Source: Romanomermis culicivorax
Taxonomy: Eukaryota; Nematoda; Enoplea; Mermithida; Mermithidae
Assembly (NCBI GenBank): GCA_963922205.1
Contig: CAWUHX010000017.1
Span: forward strand, 1,302,001-1,366,000
Direction: 5' to 3'
DNA: 64,000 nucleotides
In this document: piece after piece, positions 52,401 to 61,860 of the stretch
Position numbering within the stretch: position 1 is the stretch's first letter
How the letters are laid out: each line of letters begins with the position of its first letter
Program-made: the position numbers and the translations under genes
The notes under the pieces: model-generated
The model's input: only the letters and a program-made list of their open reading frames with translations
Databases searched by the model: none
What the model was told of the DNA's origin: nothing

Positions 52401-53031
52401 CGTGTGGCTTATCAATAACAGAAAAGCTAAAGGTGTAGAGGGTAAACTATCGCCACATTGGATTGGGCCATACAGAGTTGTAGCTCATACAACTTCTCTC
52501 AACTACACCATCAGATCAATGAATAGCCATGGACCTGAACGAACAGTTCATGCTAATCAGTTGAGACTTTACTATGATCGAGAAACGGAAAATGAAGAGA
52601 AGCAAAATCGTGTCCTAGAAAACTCTACAAATGAAAGTTTTCCTCATGAGGACACTGCTGATGGAGTGACAAATCAAAGTCATGATCAGACTGAGAATTA
52701 TCGATTCAATCCCCCTGTTATTACAGAAAATGGTGGTAGAGTTGGTGACCCAGTAATTGTAAAGAGTGTAAATGGGTTACTCAGAGCTGGATATGTACTG
52801 TATCCAGAGGAAACCAAGCTTCAGTATCCAAATATTGAGGAAAATGTGTTTGCAGTACAGTTATTTGGGACTGGAAGAATAGTCCTTGTCAAACATGAAC
52901 AGCTCATGTCTTATTCAGTGGAAAAAGGTCATCTTCCAGATAGAACCAGACTAGATTTAAAAATTAAAGAAGAGGCTGAAAGCTACTTTGAGAAACTAAA
53001 GCGGAATGACATGGAGTTTAACTTAGAATGA
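49405..53031 (+). pseudogene. Retrotransposon pol: RT, RNase H, integrase with C-terminal extension
   Basis: The frame overlaps the protease ORF by about 30 bases in the -1 frame and contains the linker block EKGTILGRFFPVED that normally follows the protease. RT has VKHSIDIG, FRMLNSITKKD and the catalytic YLDD (about 50325-50336). RNase H begins YTDACERGIGAVLAQ, with EKEMLA and TDSSA. Integrase has an HHCC finger (about 51541-51700), then the core with Asp near 51774, Asp in LTDQGKQF and Glu in GLVERFNRT, and a GPY-type module ([10 protein letters not shown]). In-frame stops TAG (51724-51726) and TGA (51844-51846) interrupt the start of the integrase core. The last 140 residues add an acidic linker and a compact domain described separately. 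Confidence 0.9.
52734..52925 (+). other. PWWP/Tudor-like C-terminal domain of the integrase
   Basis: After the GPY module and a charged linker, the chain reads [21 protein letters not shown], then a gap, then [20 protein letters not shown]. The order VGDxVxxK - aGyV - fxVqlFGT - V...L is that of the beta-barrel of PWWP and Tudor domains, with FGT standing where PWWP domains have FFGT. The signature PWWP tetrapeptide is absent, so the assignment is structural and tentative. By analogy with chromodomains of chromoviruses, it could read chromatin and direct integration. Confidence 0.4.
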
Positions 53032-53195
53032 AGTGAGAAGTGTTTTCATTGCTTTGACAGATTTCGAGCTTTGAAAATCACTGTAAACCCTTACAGGCTC
53101 TGGGACACTAATTACAGTTAACCTCATTTATTGTACTGAATGGAACTCAAAAAAAATATATTTTCATTTTATAGAATCGATAATTGTAAATTCTT

Positions 53196-53211
53196 TTTGG
53201 TTTTTAATTAG
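53196..53211 (+). other. Candidate splice acceptor before the extra ORF
   Basis: tttttggtttttaattag-type pyrimidine tract ending AG at 53211. The following frame is open from 53208 but has no ATG until about 53363, and the sequence between reads as plausible protein. A spliced subgenomic mRNA supplying the start codon would explain this. The matching donor was not identified. Confidence 0.45.
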
Positions 53212-54833
53212 ATTACCATCCTCCGCAAGACAAACTCCCATTTGGTAATGATAACAATTGGCGGTTATTGTGGGAAGAAAAATTTGGACGCACGCCAGGA
53301 ATCCCAAACCTCGATTATAGCCATATCGTCTACACATTTACTGTCGATAATTTTTTGAATGAAATGAGAGCGCTGGACGATTTTTTCGATGACCCAGCCA
53401 ATTTACCAATCGTCTTAATTATCCCAATTGGTTTTCGAGAGGAAAATTTCGTGGAAGTGAGTAATTCGGTTCACTCAATCTACACTCTGCAGGCCATTGT
53501 GTTATCAATCTTTTCTGCTAAAAAAACGATAATCATCCCTTATTCTATTTTCAAAAAAGAAATACTGGGTAATATTTACTTTTTCCATTTTCTTAAAGAT
53601 CGGAAGATCATCAAATTTTTCTATGGTTTGTCTCCATGCCAGCAGTACCATGATATTTGGATTCGTCCAAATGTCTTGAAAAAAGCTAAATCTGTTTTTG
53701 ACATTGCCGATTTTTATGAAGGACAGCCTGGACAGCCTCTCAGCTTTCCCGAGTTTGTTGGATACCGTGATGTGACAAAAAAGTGTAGTGGTTCGTCTCT
53801 TAACCACTTATTTTCTTTATTTTTTGGCACACATCAAGAGAGTGAAATTTGGATGTGGGATGACTACTGGAGTCTAGACCAGTGCTTAGCCCTTCATCAA
53901 AATCAAATTGAAATGGCTATTATCGCCACCCAGGTGGTTGATTTGGGTGTCTATTTTCTTCTCACAGGTGAAAGTAGGTTTTGGCCCGAAGCTTTACAAT
54001 CTTTAGCTTTGAGCTTGGCCAAGAAAATCGTTCTTGATCATATGCCATGGCCTCTGTTCATGAAAACTCGCCCAAAATACCATCCAAGCCAGGTTCTCAC
54101 CACTAAACCAAGTGATGATTTTGATTTGATTATGGAGTGTGAAAATGAGTCAGGAGCTGAACAGATTTCAGATCCGAAGGACTCAAGTGAAGTTCCAGTA
54201 GATCCGGACTATGTTTTAGATCTGGAAACTGAATTGGACGAAATTATCGATGAAGAAACGGAAATTCCCGAAGCCGAACAGAGTTCCCTCCAGACGAAGG
54301 AATCTGATTTTGCTAATTGTCTTCTTACAGATCAGGAAAATAACCAAAATATAGCAAATTGTGTAACAGCATCTCCCATTCCATTTGAAGCGAAAGTGGA
54401 AATTGACAATTTCAAAGACGAGGTTGCTTTATTAGCTTTGGACTCCTCAAAATTTTTGGTTATGCCTCCACACCTCCCATGCCCACCTCACAGGCTACCT
54501 AACAATCTTTACCACATTGTATGTTCTTTCGCTGAGCAAGTCAAAATACTAAAACATTCACTACCCTTAGCACCTCTATTACATACAAATTTTATATACT
54601 CAAAATTTCGTTTTTATTCTGCTAAAATTGTAAAATTGTTTCACGAGTTAGATTCTTTTGAATTTGTTTGCATTGCTTTATTAACTCTTCATTCAATGCT
54701 ATTTTCTCGTGTAAATTACAAAAATATCAACAAATGTATGAAAATCGTCAATTACAAGGTTGTCAAACGCCTGAATAAGCCAAAGAAAGCTGTCAAAACA
54801 CCACAGAATCCACCCAAATCTGCCCACGAATGA
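53212..54833 (+). CDS. Extra ORF: RNase D-like (DEDD) exonuclease fold, catalytically dead
   Basis: The open frame lies between pol and the 3' LTR and gives about 540 residues. The first 260 follow the pattern of RNase D/EXD-type 3'-5' exonucleases: a beta strand LPIVLIIPIG where DxE should be, KDRKIIKFFYGLS (matching 'd..iiKv.hg...D'), SVFDIADFY (the FDt block), SSLNHLFSLFFG (the L..Lv...lg block), YWSLDQCLALHQNQIEMA (W...pL...Q..YA) and a final helix. Of the catalytic acids only the Asp in FDIAD remains; DxE and the YxxxD site are replaced, so it should not cleave RNA. An acidic middle (DLETELDEIIDEET) and a basic end (KPKKAVK) follow. No stop or frame change is seen, unlike the rest of the element. 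No signal peptide or clear env features. Fold assignment is inference. Confidence 0.5.
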
Positions 54834-54872
54834 CTTGAAATAATTCGCCAGAAACGTCCGACAATTTCGAAT

Positions 54873-55521
54873 ATGAACACACAAGTTAAATTGCCTCGGT
54901 CGACGACTTCTTTTGAAAAGTGGACGAAGGATCCTGCTGCAGCAAAAAGCTTAAAAACTTTATTCAACTATCAACAGCACCTACAGTATTACGATTCACC
55001 AGATGCGCAACTGTGTTGGCTCGAAAACTTTATCGACCACCTTTTGCAGAAAGAAACTATTGCATTGATTGCTGCTGGGATTAGATCTGGACAGACTTCA
55101 GATGACCAGCATGCCCCCAATCAACATAACCGGCCAACCAACCAAAATTGCCACTACAGCAATCAGCAAGATCCAGGATCATATTACACCCACTCAAATT
55201 CACCATATCACCGCCCAGGACAGAGAAATTACAACCATAGCAGCTACAATCATGACTGGCAGAACAATACTGAAAATCATCCACCAAATCGTCCAAACGA
55301 CACCTACTCATATTCTTGATACAATAATTATTCAAACCACAACCACAGTAGTCAGGACAATCGGAACTTTAGTCACCGAGAAAACCCAAATATAGCCAGC
55401 AATAATGGTCGACCATCAGGCAGATTCGAATCAAGAGGTGGATATGGTAATAGATACGACAGGAGTGATTATGGACAGCAACGACCCAATGAACAACATC
55501 GACAGCATCGACGTTATTAGG
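54873..55521 (+). pseudogene. Asn/Gln/His-rich RG-containing ORF, one internal stop
   Basis: Starts at an ATG 39 bases after the preceding stop. About 75 ordered residues (SFEKWTKDPAAAKSLKTL..., with a helical part ending IAAGIRSG) lead into a tail dominated by Asn, Gln, His, Pro, Tyr and Ser. An in-frame TGA at 55317-55319 cuts it, yet the same frame keeps the identical composition up to 55521, including RFESRGGYGNRYDR, an RGG-like block. Such tails are typical of RNA-binding, phase-separating proteins; a nucleocapsid- or chaperone-like job in the particle is possible. No family is recognised. Confidence 0.6.
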
Positions 55522-55669
55522 TTCGATTTGATAATCATTTTTTTGTTTGTTGTTAAATTTTCTTCTTTTACATATTTTTCTCATAATGACAAAATTCTTC
55601 ATGTAGTTTTGTGCTTATTTTCTACCCATGTATCTGTCACCTCACTGCAGTTCGTGGAGCTCACTTCTG

Positions 55670-55681
55670 AAATGAAGAAAG
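55670..55681 (+). promoter_or_regulatory. Putative polypurine tract
   Basis: aaatgaagaaag lies immediately before the 3' LTR, where plus-strand priming occurs in LTR elements. It has one T, so the assignment rests mainly on position. Confidence 0.45.
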
Positions 55682-56099
55682 TGTAATATACGGGCATTTT
55701 TCGTTATTAATTTATAAGTAATCACATGTTATTTTCCTAAAGCTTCTTTTTTTTGTTTTTCTTTCTCACATATCATTTTTCCTTATGGCATGCATCTGTT
55801 TCACCTCTGCTCGCATTTCCTTAATTTTTCCAGACCACCCTTCGTTTTTTGATATGTTTTGCACATCTGTTTTTTCGTAGTTATTCGTGTATAAGTCCAT
55901 TGTTTTTATTCTCGTCCACTCGTGGCCCTGTTGGCCGGTTGTAAATATTTTCGGTGTCTCATATTTTTTTCGTACTCCTAAATAAAAACATCATTCTAAT
56001 ACAGATTTTAGAGGAGTATAGGTCATCGAGTAGCCTGGACATTGTCCACCCTAAACCCAGACATCAATACTTCCTACTATCCATAGGCAAAACACTACA
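55682..56099 (+). repeat. 3' LTR
   Basis: 418 bp, same length and ends as the 5' LTR. Followed by TAAT, the target duplication. Confidence 0.95.
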
Positions 56100-56384
56100 T
56101 AATGTGCCTACCTATGGATGCTTTTCCATGCAATTAGGAGCATACCCAAGCATTTTGATGCTTTTGGATTCGGAAACCTACAACCTTGCGTCTCTTAAGT
56201 AATTTCCGGTTCGAAATTGCGGTTAACTATGCTTACAATTGCGGTTTTCGGGTTCCGCATTTTTGCGGAACCGCTCAAAAGTATGCCATTGTGAGAGCCG
56301 CAACCGACCCGCAATTGCGGGCCGCAGAAATTGCGACCGCAGAAATTGCTGCCGCAAAAAAACTGGTCAAGTGTGCCTAGGGCT

Positions 56385-56931
56385 TAAGCCTGAACCTTTC
56401 TATGACTCTATATATACTTTCAGGCTCAGGCGGTACTAGTGCTGCTGTAAATGTTGAAGGGCTTCATGGGTGGCGTGGTGGCTGTCCCATCATTGGCCAA
56501 TGTCGGGGTAGGTGTGACCATTCCGACCAGGGCTCAACAGAAATGGCCGAGTTCGGGACTTGTGGATTGGCTACAACATCAATCCTACGGGTGGAATGTT
56601 GTATGTTACCATACAACATCCCTCCCCCCTTGGAGCAACAGGGGGACCCCTGGTACGGTCACCAGTGTTGAAGGGCTTCCTGGGTGGCGCTGTAGCTGTC
56701 CCACCATTGGCCAATTCCGTTAAAATAGAAACTAGTGTGTCATAGTTGTCGATTACTGTAGTACTAATATCGTCTAACCCTAAGCCTGAACCTTCCTATG
56801 ACTGTATATATACTTTTAGGCTCAGGCGGTACTAGTGTTGTTGTAAATAGTGACTATGACAGTTATACGGTGGGCATTCTTTTTATTATAGCCCTTATAG
56901 TGTGCATCAGCTGCGGTAATACTGAGTGAGA
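56385..56931 (+). other. Duplicated exon-like block ending in a transmembrane exon
   Basis: The block 'aagcctgaacctt.ctatgact.tatatatactttcaggctcaggcggtactag' occurs at 56386 and again at 56782. Both contain an acceptor followed by the frame SGGTS. The second copy continues in phase to DYDSYTVGILFIIALIVCISCG and a stop at 56929-56931, an apparent last exon with a transmembrane helix. The first copy is diverted by a 220-bp repeat (gttgaagggcttc.tgggtggcg, at 56449 and 56668). It needs an upstream exon ending in phase 1; exons 1 and 2 of the 40136 gene would fit in phase, but that is speculative. Confidence 0.4.
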
Positions 56932-57063
56932 TACCCAAAGTAAACTCGATTTCCTGACGAAATAATGTACAGGATTTACAATATGCTAATCATTCTGGAA
57001 AAGTGACTTTTTCCCATTCTGGATTTTATACTGACGTGTTTTATCTGATGGTCGGCTAGGGTT

Positions 57064-57236
57064 ATGTGCGCCAATTTAGACTCTCCAGAAGTTCAGAAGG
57101 TTTCTTTTGCGCCAAAAAATTATAGAGAAGTCCGCTTCCAGAAGTCTAGAAGTTCAGGAGTGTCGGCACAGACCAAAACTTCAAGACGAATCGATTTTCG
57201 ATCAGTAGTTCAGAAGTCCGTACATAAATCGAATAA
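57064..57236 (+). other. Short open frame, uncertain
   Basis: A frame after the acceptor-like ggtcggctag is open to the MITE at 57237 (SPEVQKVSFAPKNYREVRFQK...). It is Ser/Lys/Arg-rich and partly made of 'agaagttcag' repeats, so it may be low-complexity noise. No family recognised. Confidence 0.2.
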
Positions 57237-57464
57237 GGCCCAATTCAGAAGTGCAGCCGCCGATTGAATCCCAGGAATCGGCGACAAAAATCCTAGAATT
57301 TCTTCACATTTGAATTGAGCTTTCTGCAATTGCCTATTCATTCCAAAGAATCGCCGACTGTCGCCGATTAAATCCTAGGGATCGTCGGCAGTCGCCGATT
57401 GTTGCCAACTGTCGCCAATTGGCGGCGACAAAAATCCTAGGATTTTTCACTCCTGAATAGGGCC
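57237..57464. mobile_element. 228-bp MITE with cggcgac subrepeats
   Basis: GGCCCAATTCAGAAGTG and (inverted) GGCCCTATTCAGGAGTG form the ends, flanked by TAA (57234-57236) and TAG (57465-57467). The interior repeats 'tcgccgac/gtcggcga' and 'aaaatcctagga'. A 74-bp relative is at 39422-39495. Confidence 0.7.
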
Positions 57465-57945
57465 TAGCGCGTGTTGCATCCATGGGTAGATGGAATAGTC
57501 TTCTTTCACAGTGATGGATCTTTTCTACAATTTTACCACCGCTGACATTTTATTAGTTTTCCATCATAAATATAAAGCCTGACTGATATGCGCATAAAGT
57601 ATTTCAAAAATGTAGGTGGTGGTAAAATAGTTGAAAATGTCCCCCCAATTGACTCCAGTATACTCTGTTTTTCTTGAAAAGCTCCTGAGTGGATGCAAGT
57701 ACTATCCTATATTTTTTCGATTTTCTGCTGAACCATATGCCACATAGGATTGTAATTTTGTGAGCATACGCAATATGAACTTATTATTTTTTTGGTGAAA
57801 AACTCAACAGTAAAACTTCTGTTTAAAAACGCTTTTGACGACATTACTTGTGTCATTTGTTCAATTTAGAAGCATTTTAGAAAAAACACTTTAGTCACTC
57901 AGACGACTATTCCATCTAAAATCGTAGTGTTTGCAAAAACTAATT
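57465..57945. other. No features recognised
   Basis: AT-rich sequence between the MITE and the gtcacccgagtgac region; nothing coding is supported. Confidence 0.35.
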
Positions 57946-58580
57946 TATTATGATGTCGTGAGGTCATTAGGTCACCCGAGTGACCACTGGTCACTCATGG
58001 TATGTCCATCGAAAATCGTCGAAATGGTTTGCAAAATTTTTTACGATGTAAGAGATTATTTGAGGTCATCCGAGTGACAGATGGTGACCCAGATAACCAT
58101 TCTATCGAAAATCCTGAAAATCGTCGGAACAACGTTTTCTTGATAAGATCACCCGAGTGACCCAAGTGATCACTAGTCACTAGGGTGGATAGTGGTCATT
58201 GTGGTCACAGATTTGACCAACTGCTGTCTATGAAAAGTCCCTTATACATCATGATTTTCACTGACCAAAGAAGAGAAATCGCGATTTAGGCTATCCAGAA
58301 AACCAACACAGTGGCTGTGGCTGTTGTGGCCGAATCCTCAACTGTCGGCTCCAGCCAGTAGTTCCAGAGGATCATGATTCAAGCCGTTCCAGTATTTACA
58401 GGTTCCTGCAGGCTTTGGTGGTCCGGACTGAGAATGGCAACGTTTATCTATGGAAGATGCAAGGAAATTTTACGGTAATTTCGAGAAACGTTGATCAGAC
58501 AATTTCCATAATTTTCGAGAGAACGATTATTTGAATGATCAGTGATCGCTCCGGGTGACTACCGGTGATGTCGGATGGCT
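57946..58580. repeat. Region of palindromic gtcacccgagtgac units
   Basis: The motif gtcacccgagtgacc and variants (ggtcatccgagtgac, gatcacccgagtgacc, cgctccgggtgac) recur at about 57970, 58065, 58147 and 58548, each near 'atcgaaaatcgtcg' or a variant. Spacing near 90 bases in the first three suggests a decayed tandem repeat with a symmetric core. Confidence 0.55.
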
Positions 58581-58939
58581 TCACGATATCATGAAGAAAT
58601 CTGAGTTAGCATTCAAACGATTTTTTGAATCGTCACCTGAGTGATCATTGTGGGGTCTCTCCGGGTTTTTCCGCACGCCTTCATTCGCATCCTGCGGAAA
58701 TGATCAAAAATTTTTTCTTACGCGAAAATTTTCCCCGTTTTAAACTGAAATCATTTGTAAAATGCACGAAATGAGCAATGATAGCGGATTACCAAGAAAA
58801 TTCTTAAACGTATCCGTTTTTCTAAGGCAACAAATTATATTAGAATGATTAAGCAAAAAAGAATTGCTGCTTGCATTTCTGTGATTAAAGCTGGGGCTTT
58901 ACAATTTTTTATTATTTTATTATTCGTTTTATTATTGTT

Positions 58940-59080
58940 TACTATTTTATTAGAAAATACCCCGACGTGGCAGAAAAAAAGAATATACTTGCTTGGATAG
59001 TTGCCAAGCTAGAAAAAGGAGTGGGCTAGATTTCTGAGAACTTGGGTTAAAGTTGTAAAAAATCTCTTTTGTAATATTGG
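58940..59080. repeat. Short dispersed repeat, third copy
   Basis: The block 'attagaaaataccccga.gtggcagaaaa...gaatatacttgcttggatagttgc' matches 31495-31690 and, reversed, 18380-18550. Confidence 0.6.
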
Positions 59081-59421
59081 ATTTTCGGGCATCTGCATCA
59101 GCCGAGATCGACACGGCCTAGAGCAGCAATAATTGATGAGCATGTTCTTTTTGTTTTCATCTGCTTATAGCAGCGCGAAAAACAAGAGAAGTACTGTGCG
59201 GCCAATTCACATGGGTTATTGGCAGCTTTGGTCTAGTTCATCGTGCTAAGCCTGGAGAGGCTGAATTTTGAAATAAAAATTGCCACAGAATCCATATATT
59301 TTTCCAAAAATGTCAATTAACAGGCCGATAGATGACCAATTTTCATCAATAATCATTATTCTTGGTATTTTAAGCGAAAATTTAGCAAAAAATTACCTGG
59401 AGACTCCACTCCCGACTTCGG

Positions 59422-59607
59422 GTGCCCATGGGCCTGGAGACCCCTTATTTGCCCCATGTTTTTTGGAAAGATACAAACATCTCTGACGCCGTACAACAAC
59501 TTTTTTGTGATTTTGGAACAATCTACGAAAAAGTGACAGAATCATACGAAAATTTGTCGGAAAAAGGTACTGAAATGTTTATTCTAATGCGTTTCGGAAG
59601 TTCTTAA
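59422..59607 (+). other. Possible terminal exon, unknown protein
   Basis: The frame ending in TAA at 59605-59607 reads VFWKDTNISDAVQQLFCDFG, then TIYEKVTESYENLSEKGTE and a short end. Composition looks protein-like and helical, but there is no recognised family, no convincing acceptor and no partner exon. Confidence 0.25.
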
Positions 59608-59688
59608 AACTTTCCGGAAACGAATTTAATCGATTACATATTTAATTTGATAATCGTTACTTCTGGAATTTCGTACTGAATGGCTAGA

Positions 59689-60765
59689 GGCCCTGTCATA
59701 CTTCGCCGCGAGGTACCGCGCGGCGCCACTTTTCTTTTCATACTAACAAGCGGTACCGCGCGGCGCCGTACGGCGTCGCTCTTTTACTTTAGATTTTGCT
59801 CTTGTCAAAAAATGCGTATTGCTCGTCTCGACAAATGCGAAATACAAAAAATGCGAAAAAGATTAAAAAAACGAAAAAAACGAAAAATCGAAAAGTAAAA
59901 GGCGCAAAAGAAAAATGAAATCAATCATTCCTGCACGGTGCAGATAGAAGCTTGCAAAAAGCCTAGTCTAAAGATTTTGAGCTCTTGCTTCAATTTGCTT
60001 CTCATTCCAACAATTAATAGCTCTTGAACTGCTGAAAAATATCAATTTATATAAATTGATATTGAAAAATTGAATACACGATTATTCATTCACATATGTG
60101 CTATATACAGGATCCAGATGAGTCCGGTCGAATCTGCTGTTTAGGACCCAGATTCAAAGTGGATCCATCCTTTCCCTAGTATTCGGGAGATCGGAACATT
60201 CAGGGAATAGGGACCAATGCATTTTTCGGGAAAATAGAAAATTTATCCATTATTCGGGGAATCGGGACCAACGGGGAATATGGACTTTCGGACAATCGGG
60301 ATATTTGCGGAAAAGGGACGTTGGGGGAATAAAGACGCAATCAAAATGTGCGAGTACACTTGCTGTAGGAACATGTTCACACCTACTTTGCATACTCATA
60401 ATTTTTACACATTAATGTCTTCATTGCAAATTAAGTGATCAACGTCTTAGTAAATCTTCATTGAAATTTAAGTAACCAATTTGGTAAAATAATTTGACAA
60501 GTGTCAGAATGCACCATTCAAGTGAAAAATATGATTCAACTACATGTATGTTACAACAACAGTATCCTGCAACTTTACAAAACAGCTTGTTCGAAAATTT
60601 CGTTTCGGTTGAAACTTGATGGCGGCGCCCGCCGCAAAAATTACAAAAACCTATTCATACTTCAAAGGTGGTACCGCGCGGTAGCGCGCGGCGCCGCTTT
60701 TTAATATGGATAGGACAATCAGCACCGCGCCCGCGCAGTACCGCGCGGTGAAGTATGACAGGGCC
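59689..60765. mobile_element. Inverted-repeat element with GC-rich ggtaccgcgcggcgcc units
   Basis: GGCCCTGTCATACTTCGCCGCG (first 20 bases given as core) is inverted at the right end (aagtatgacagggcc, to 60765). Near each end are several copies of 'ggtaccgcgcggcgcc', CpG-dense islands in an AT-rich background. The interior is AT-rich and non-coding. Flanking TAG/TTA-like bases do not give a clean duplication. Confidence 0.75.
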
Positions 60766-60896
60766 TTAACTCAGAAAATTCGGATACAGTTCTCACTTTA
60801 AAAAAAATTTTTCAACAGTTTTAGACCGAAAAGGTGGATTCTTGGAGGTGAAAAACAACATTTTCTTGTGTTATTATTTTTGTAAATCCTCGTTAA

Positions 60897-61860
60897 TCAT
60901 AGGTGGCGCGATAGCGTCAACCTATAATATACTTGGCCCCCAAATTTGATGTCCCCCCACCCTAGAGCCAAAACGGTAAGAGCTAGAACCTTCGGGTTTT
61001 TTTCCATAATTTCGGGCATAGGGGCAAACTATGGGGTACCATTTGTCATTTCGCCTCTATCTGCAAGTGGTGCTCCGTGGGGCCCCAAAAACATGCAAAA
61101 AACGCACTTTTTAAGGCCCCCCTAGTTCCACCATGCAAAGCAATGGGTGTGCCATGTCCAACCTTCATACTTCGGCCTAAGCATCTTGGGGGTGCAATCT
61201 CAAATGCGATTTTTTGTTTTTTTAAAATATGACCTCCATTCAATTATATGGTTGTCCAAAGACCCGGGAACCGCGAAATTCGGCAATTTTGTTATATACT
61301 ACTTCCGGCTTCAAAAATATAATTTTTGCACTACGGTGCAAGAATATTTTGCAGTTTCGATTGAACCGGTAGCCTTACTGAGATTTTTAGGGTGTAAGGG
61401 TTTTCGACCATCGGAAATTTGATGGACGTGGTCATTTTACACGAAAAATTTTTCCGGGTGTAAACAAGCGTATTTTCGTGATTACTTGGGACAAGGAATT
61501 TTGGACCACGGTAAATTCAATGGGTGGGTCCCTTTACACAAAAAAATTATCTAGGGTGTAAACAAGCATATTTCCGCGGTTTTTTTGTGGAAGGGGTTTT
61601 CGACCACACGGGGAATTTAGTGAATGCATCACTTCACACAAAAACTTTATCCTGGGTGTAAACAAGCGTGTTTCCGTGATGTTTAGGTGGAAGGGGTTTT
61701 CGAGCATGGGGAATTTGATGAATGCAATCACTTTACACACAAAATTATACTGAGTGTAAACAAAGGGGTTTCTGTGGTTTTTTGAGTTGAGGAGTTCTTG
61801 ATCATGGTGAATTCAATGGAAATAGTCACTTTACACTCTGTTTACAACGTGTTTTAAGAC
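60897..61860. repeat. Dispersed repeat R1, copy 3, with a 98-bp tandem array
   Basis: Opening block as at 17696 and 30481. From about 61403 five units follow at 96-101-base spacing, each with 'ttttcgacca.gg..aattt.atgga', 'tcactttacac' and 'gggtgtaaacaagcgt'. The same unit is present in fewer or weaker copies at 18230-18370 and 31000-31340. Confidence 0.7.

Larger units (their letters stand above)
46141..56099 (+). mobile_element. Ty3/gypsy-type LTR retrotransposon with extra ORFs
   Basis: Two 418-bp direct repeats (46141-46558 and 55682-56099), starting TG and ending CA, bound an interior with gag, protease, RT, RNase H and integrase in Ty3/gypsy order, then two additional ORFs. Flanking TAAT (46137-46140, 56100-56103) is the 4-bp target duplication. 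The LTRs differ at 5 of 418 positions. The coding region has frame changes in the gag part (two) and between protease and RT, plus stops in the integrase (two) and in the last ORF (one), so this copy is inactive. Confidence 0.95.
45513..56384. mobile_element. Harbinger-like GC-rich element hosting the retrotransposon
   Basis: Left end AGCCGTAGGCATACTT and right end (inverted AGCCCTAGGCACACTT) are flanked by TAA (45510-45512 and 56385-56387), the expected 3-bp duplication of PIF/Harbinger elements. Subterminal parts (45535-45690 and 56210-56360) are crowded with ccgcaa/ttgcgg units, a striking GC-rich contrast to the surroundings. Without the 9.96-kb retrotransposon the element would be about 0.9 kb and non-coding. 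A hAT-like left end (CAGTGTTTTTTTCTGCA, 45777) inside it suggests further nesting. Confidence 0.65.

Noticed and set aside
53212-54833. Extra ORF as a retroviral env
   Set aside because: No signal peptide, no fusion peptide, no convincing membrane anchor; the helical and strand pattern fits an RNase D-like fold better.
57946-58580. Spaced palindromes resembling a CRISPR array
   Set aside because: Units are variable, spacers are similar to each other, and the genome is clearly eukaryotic.
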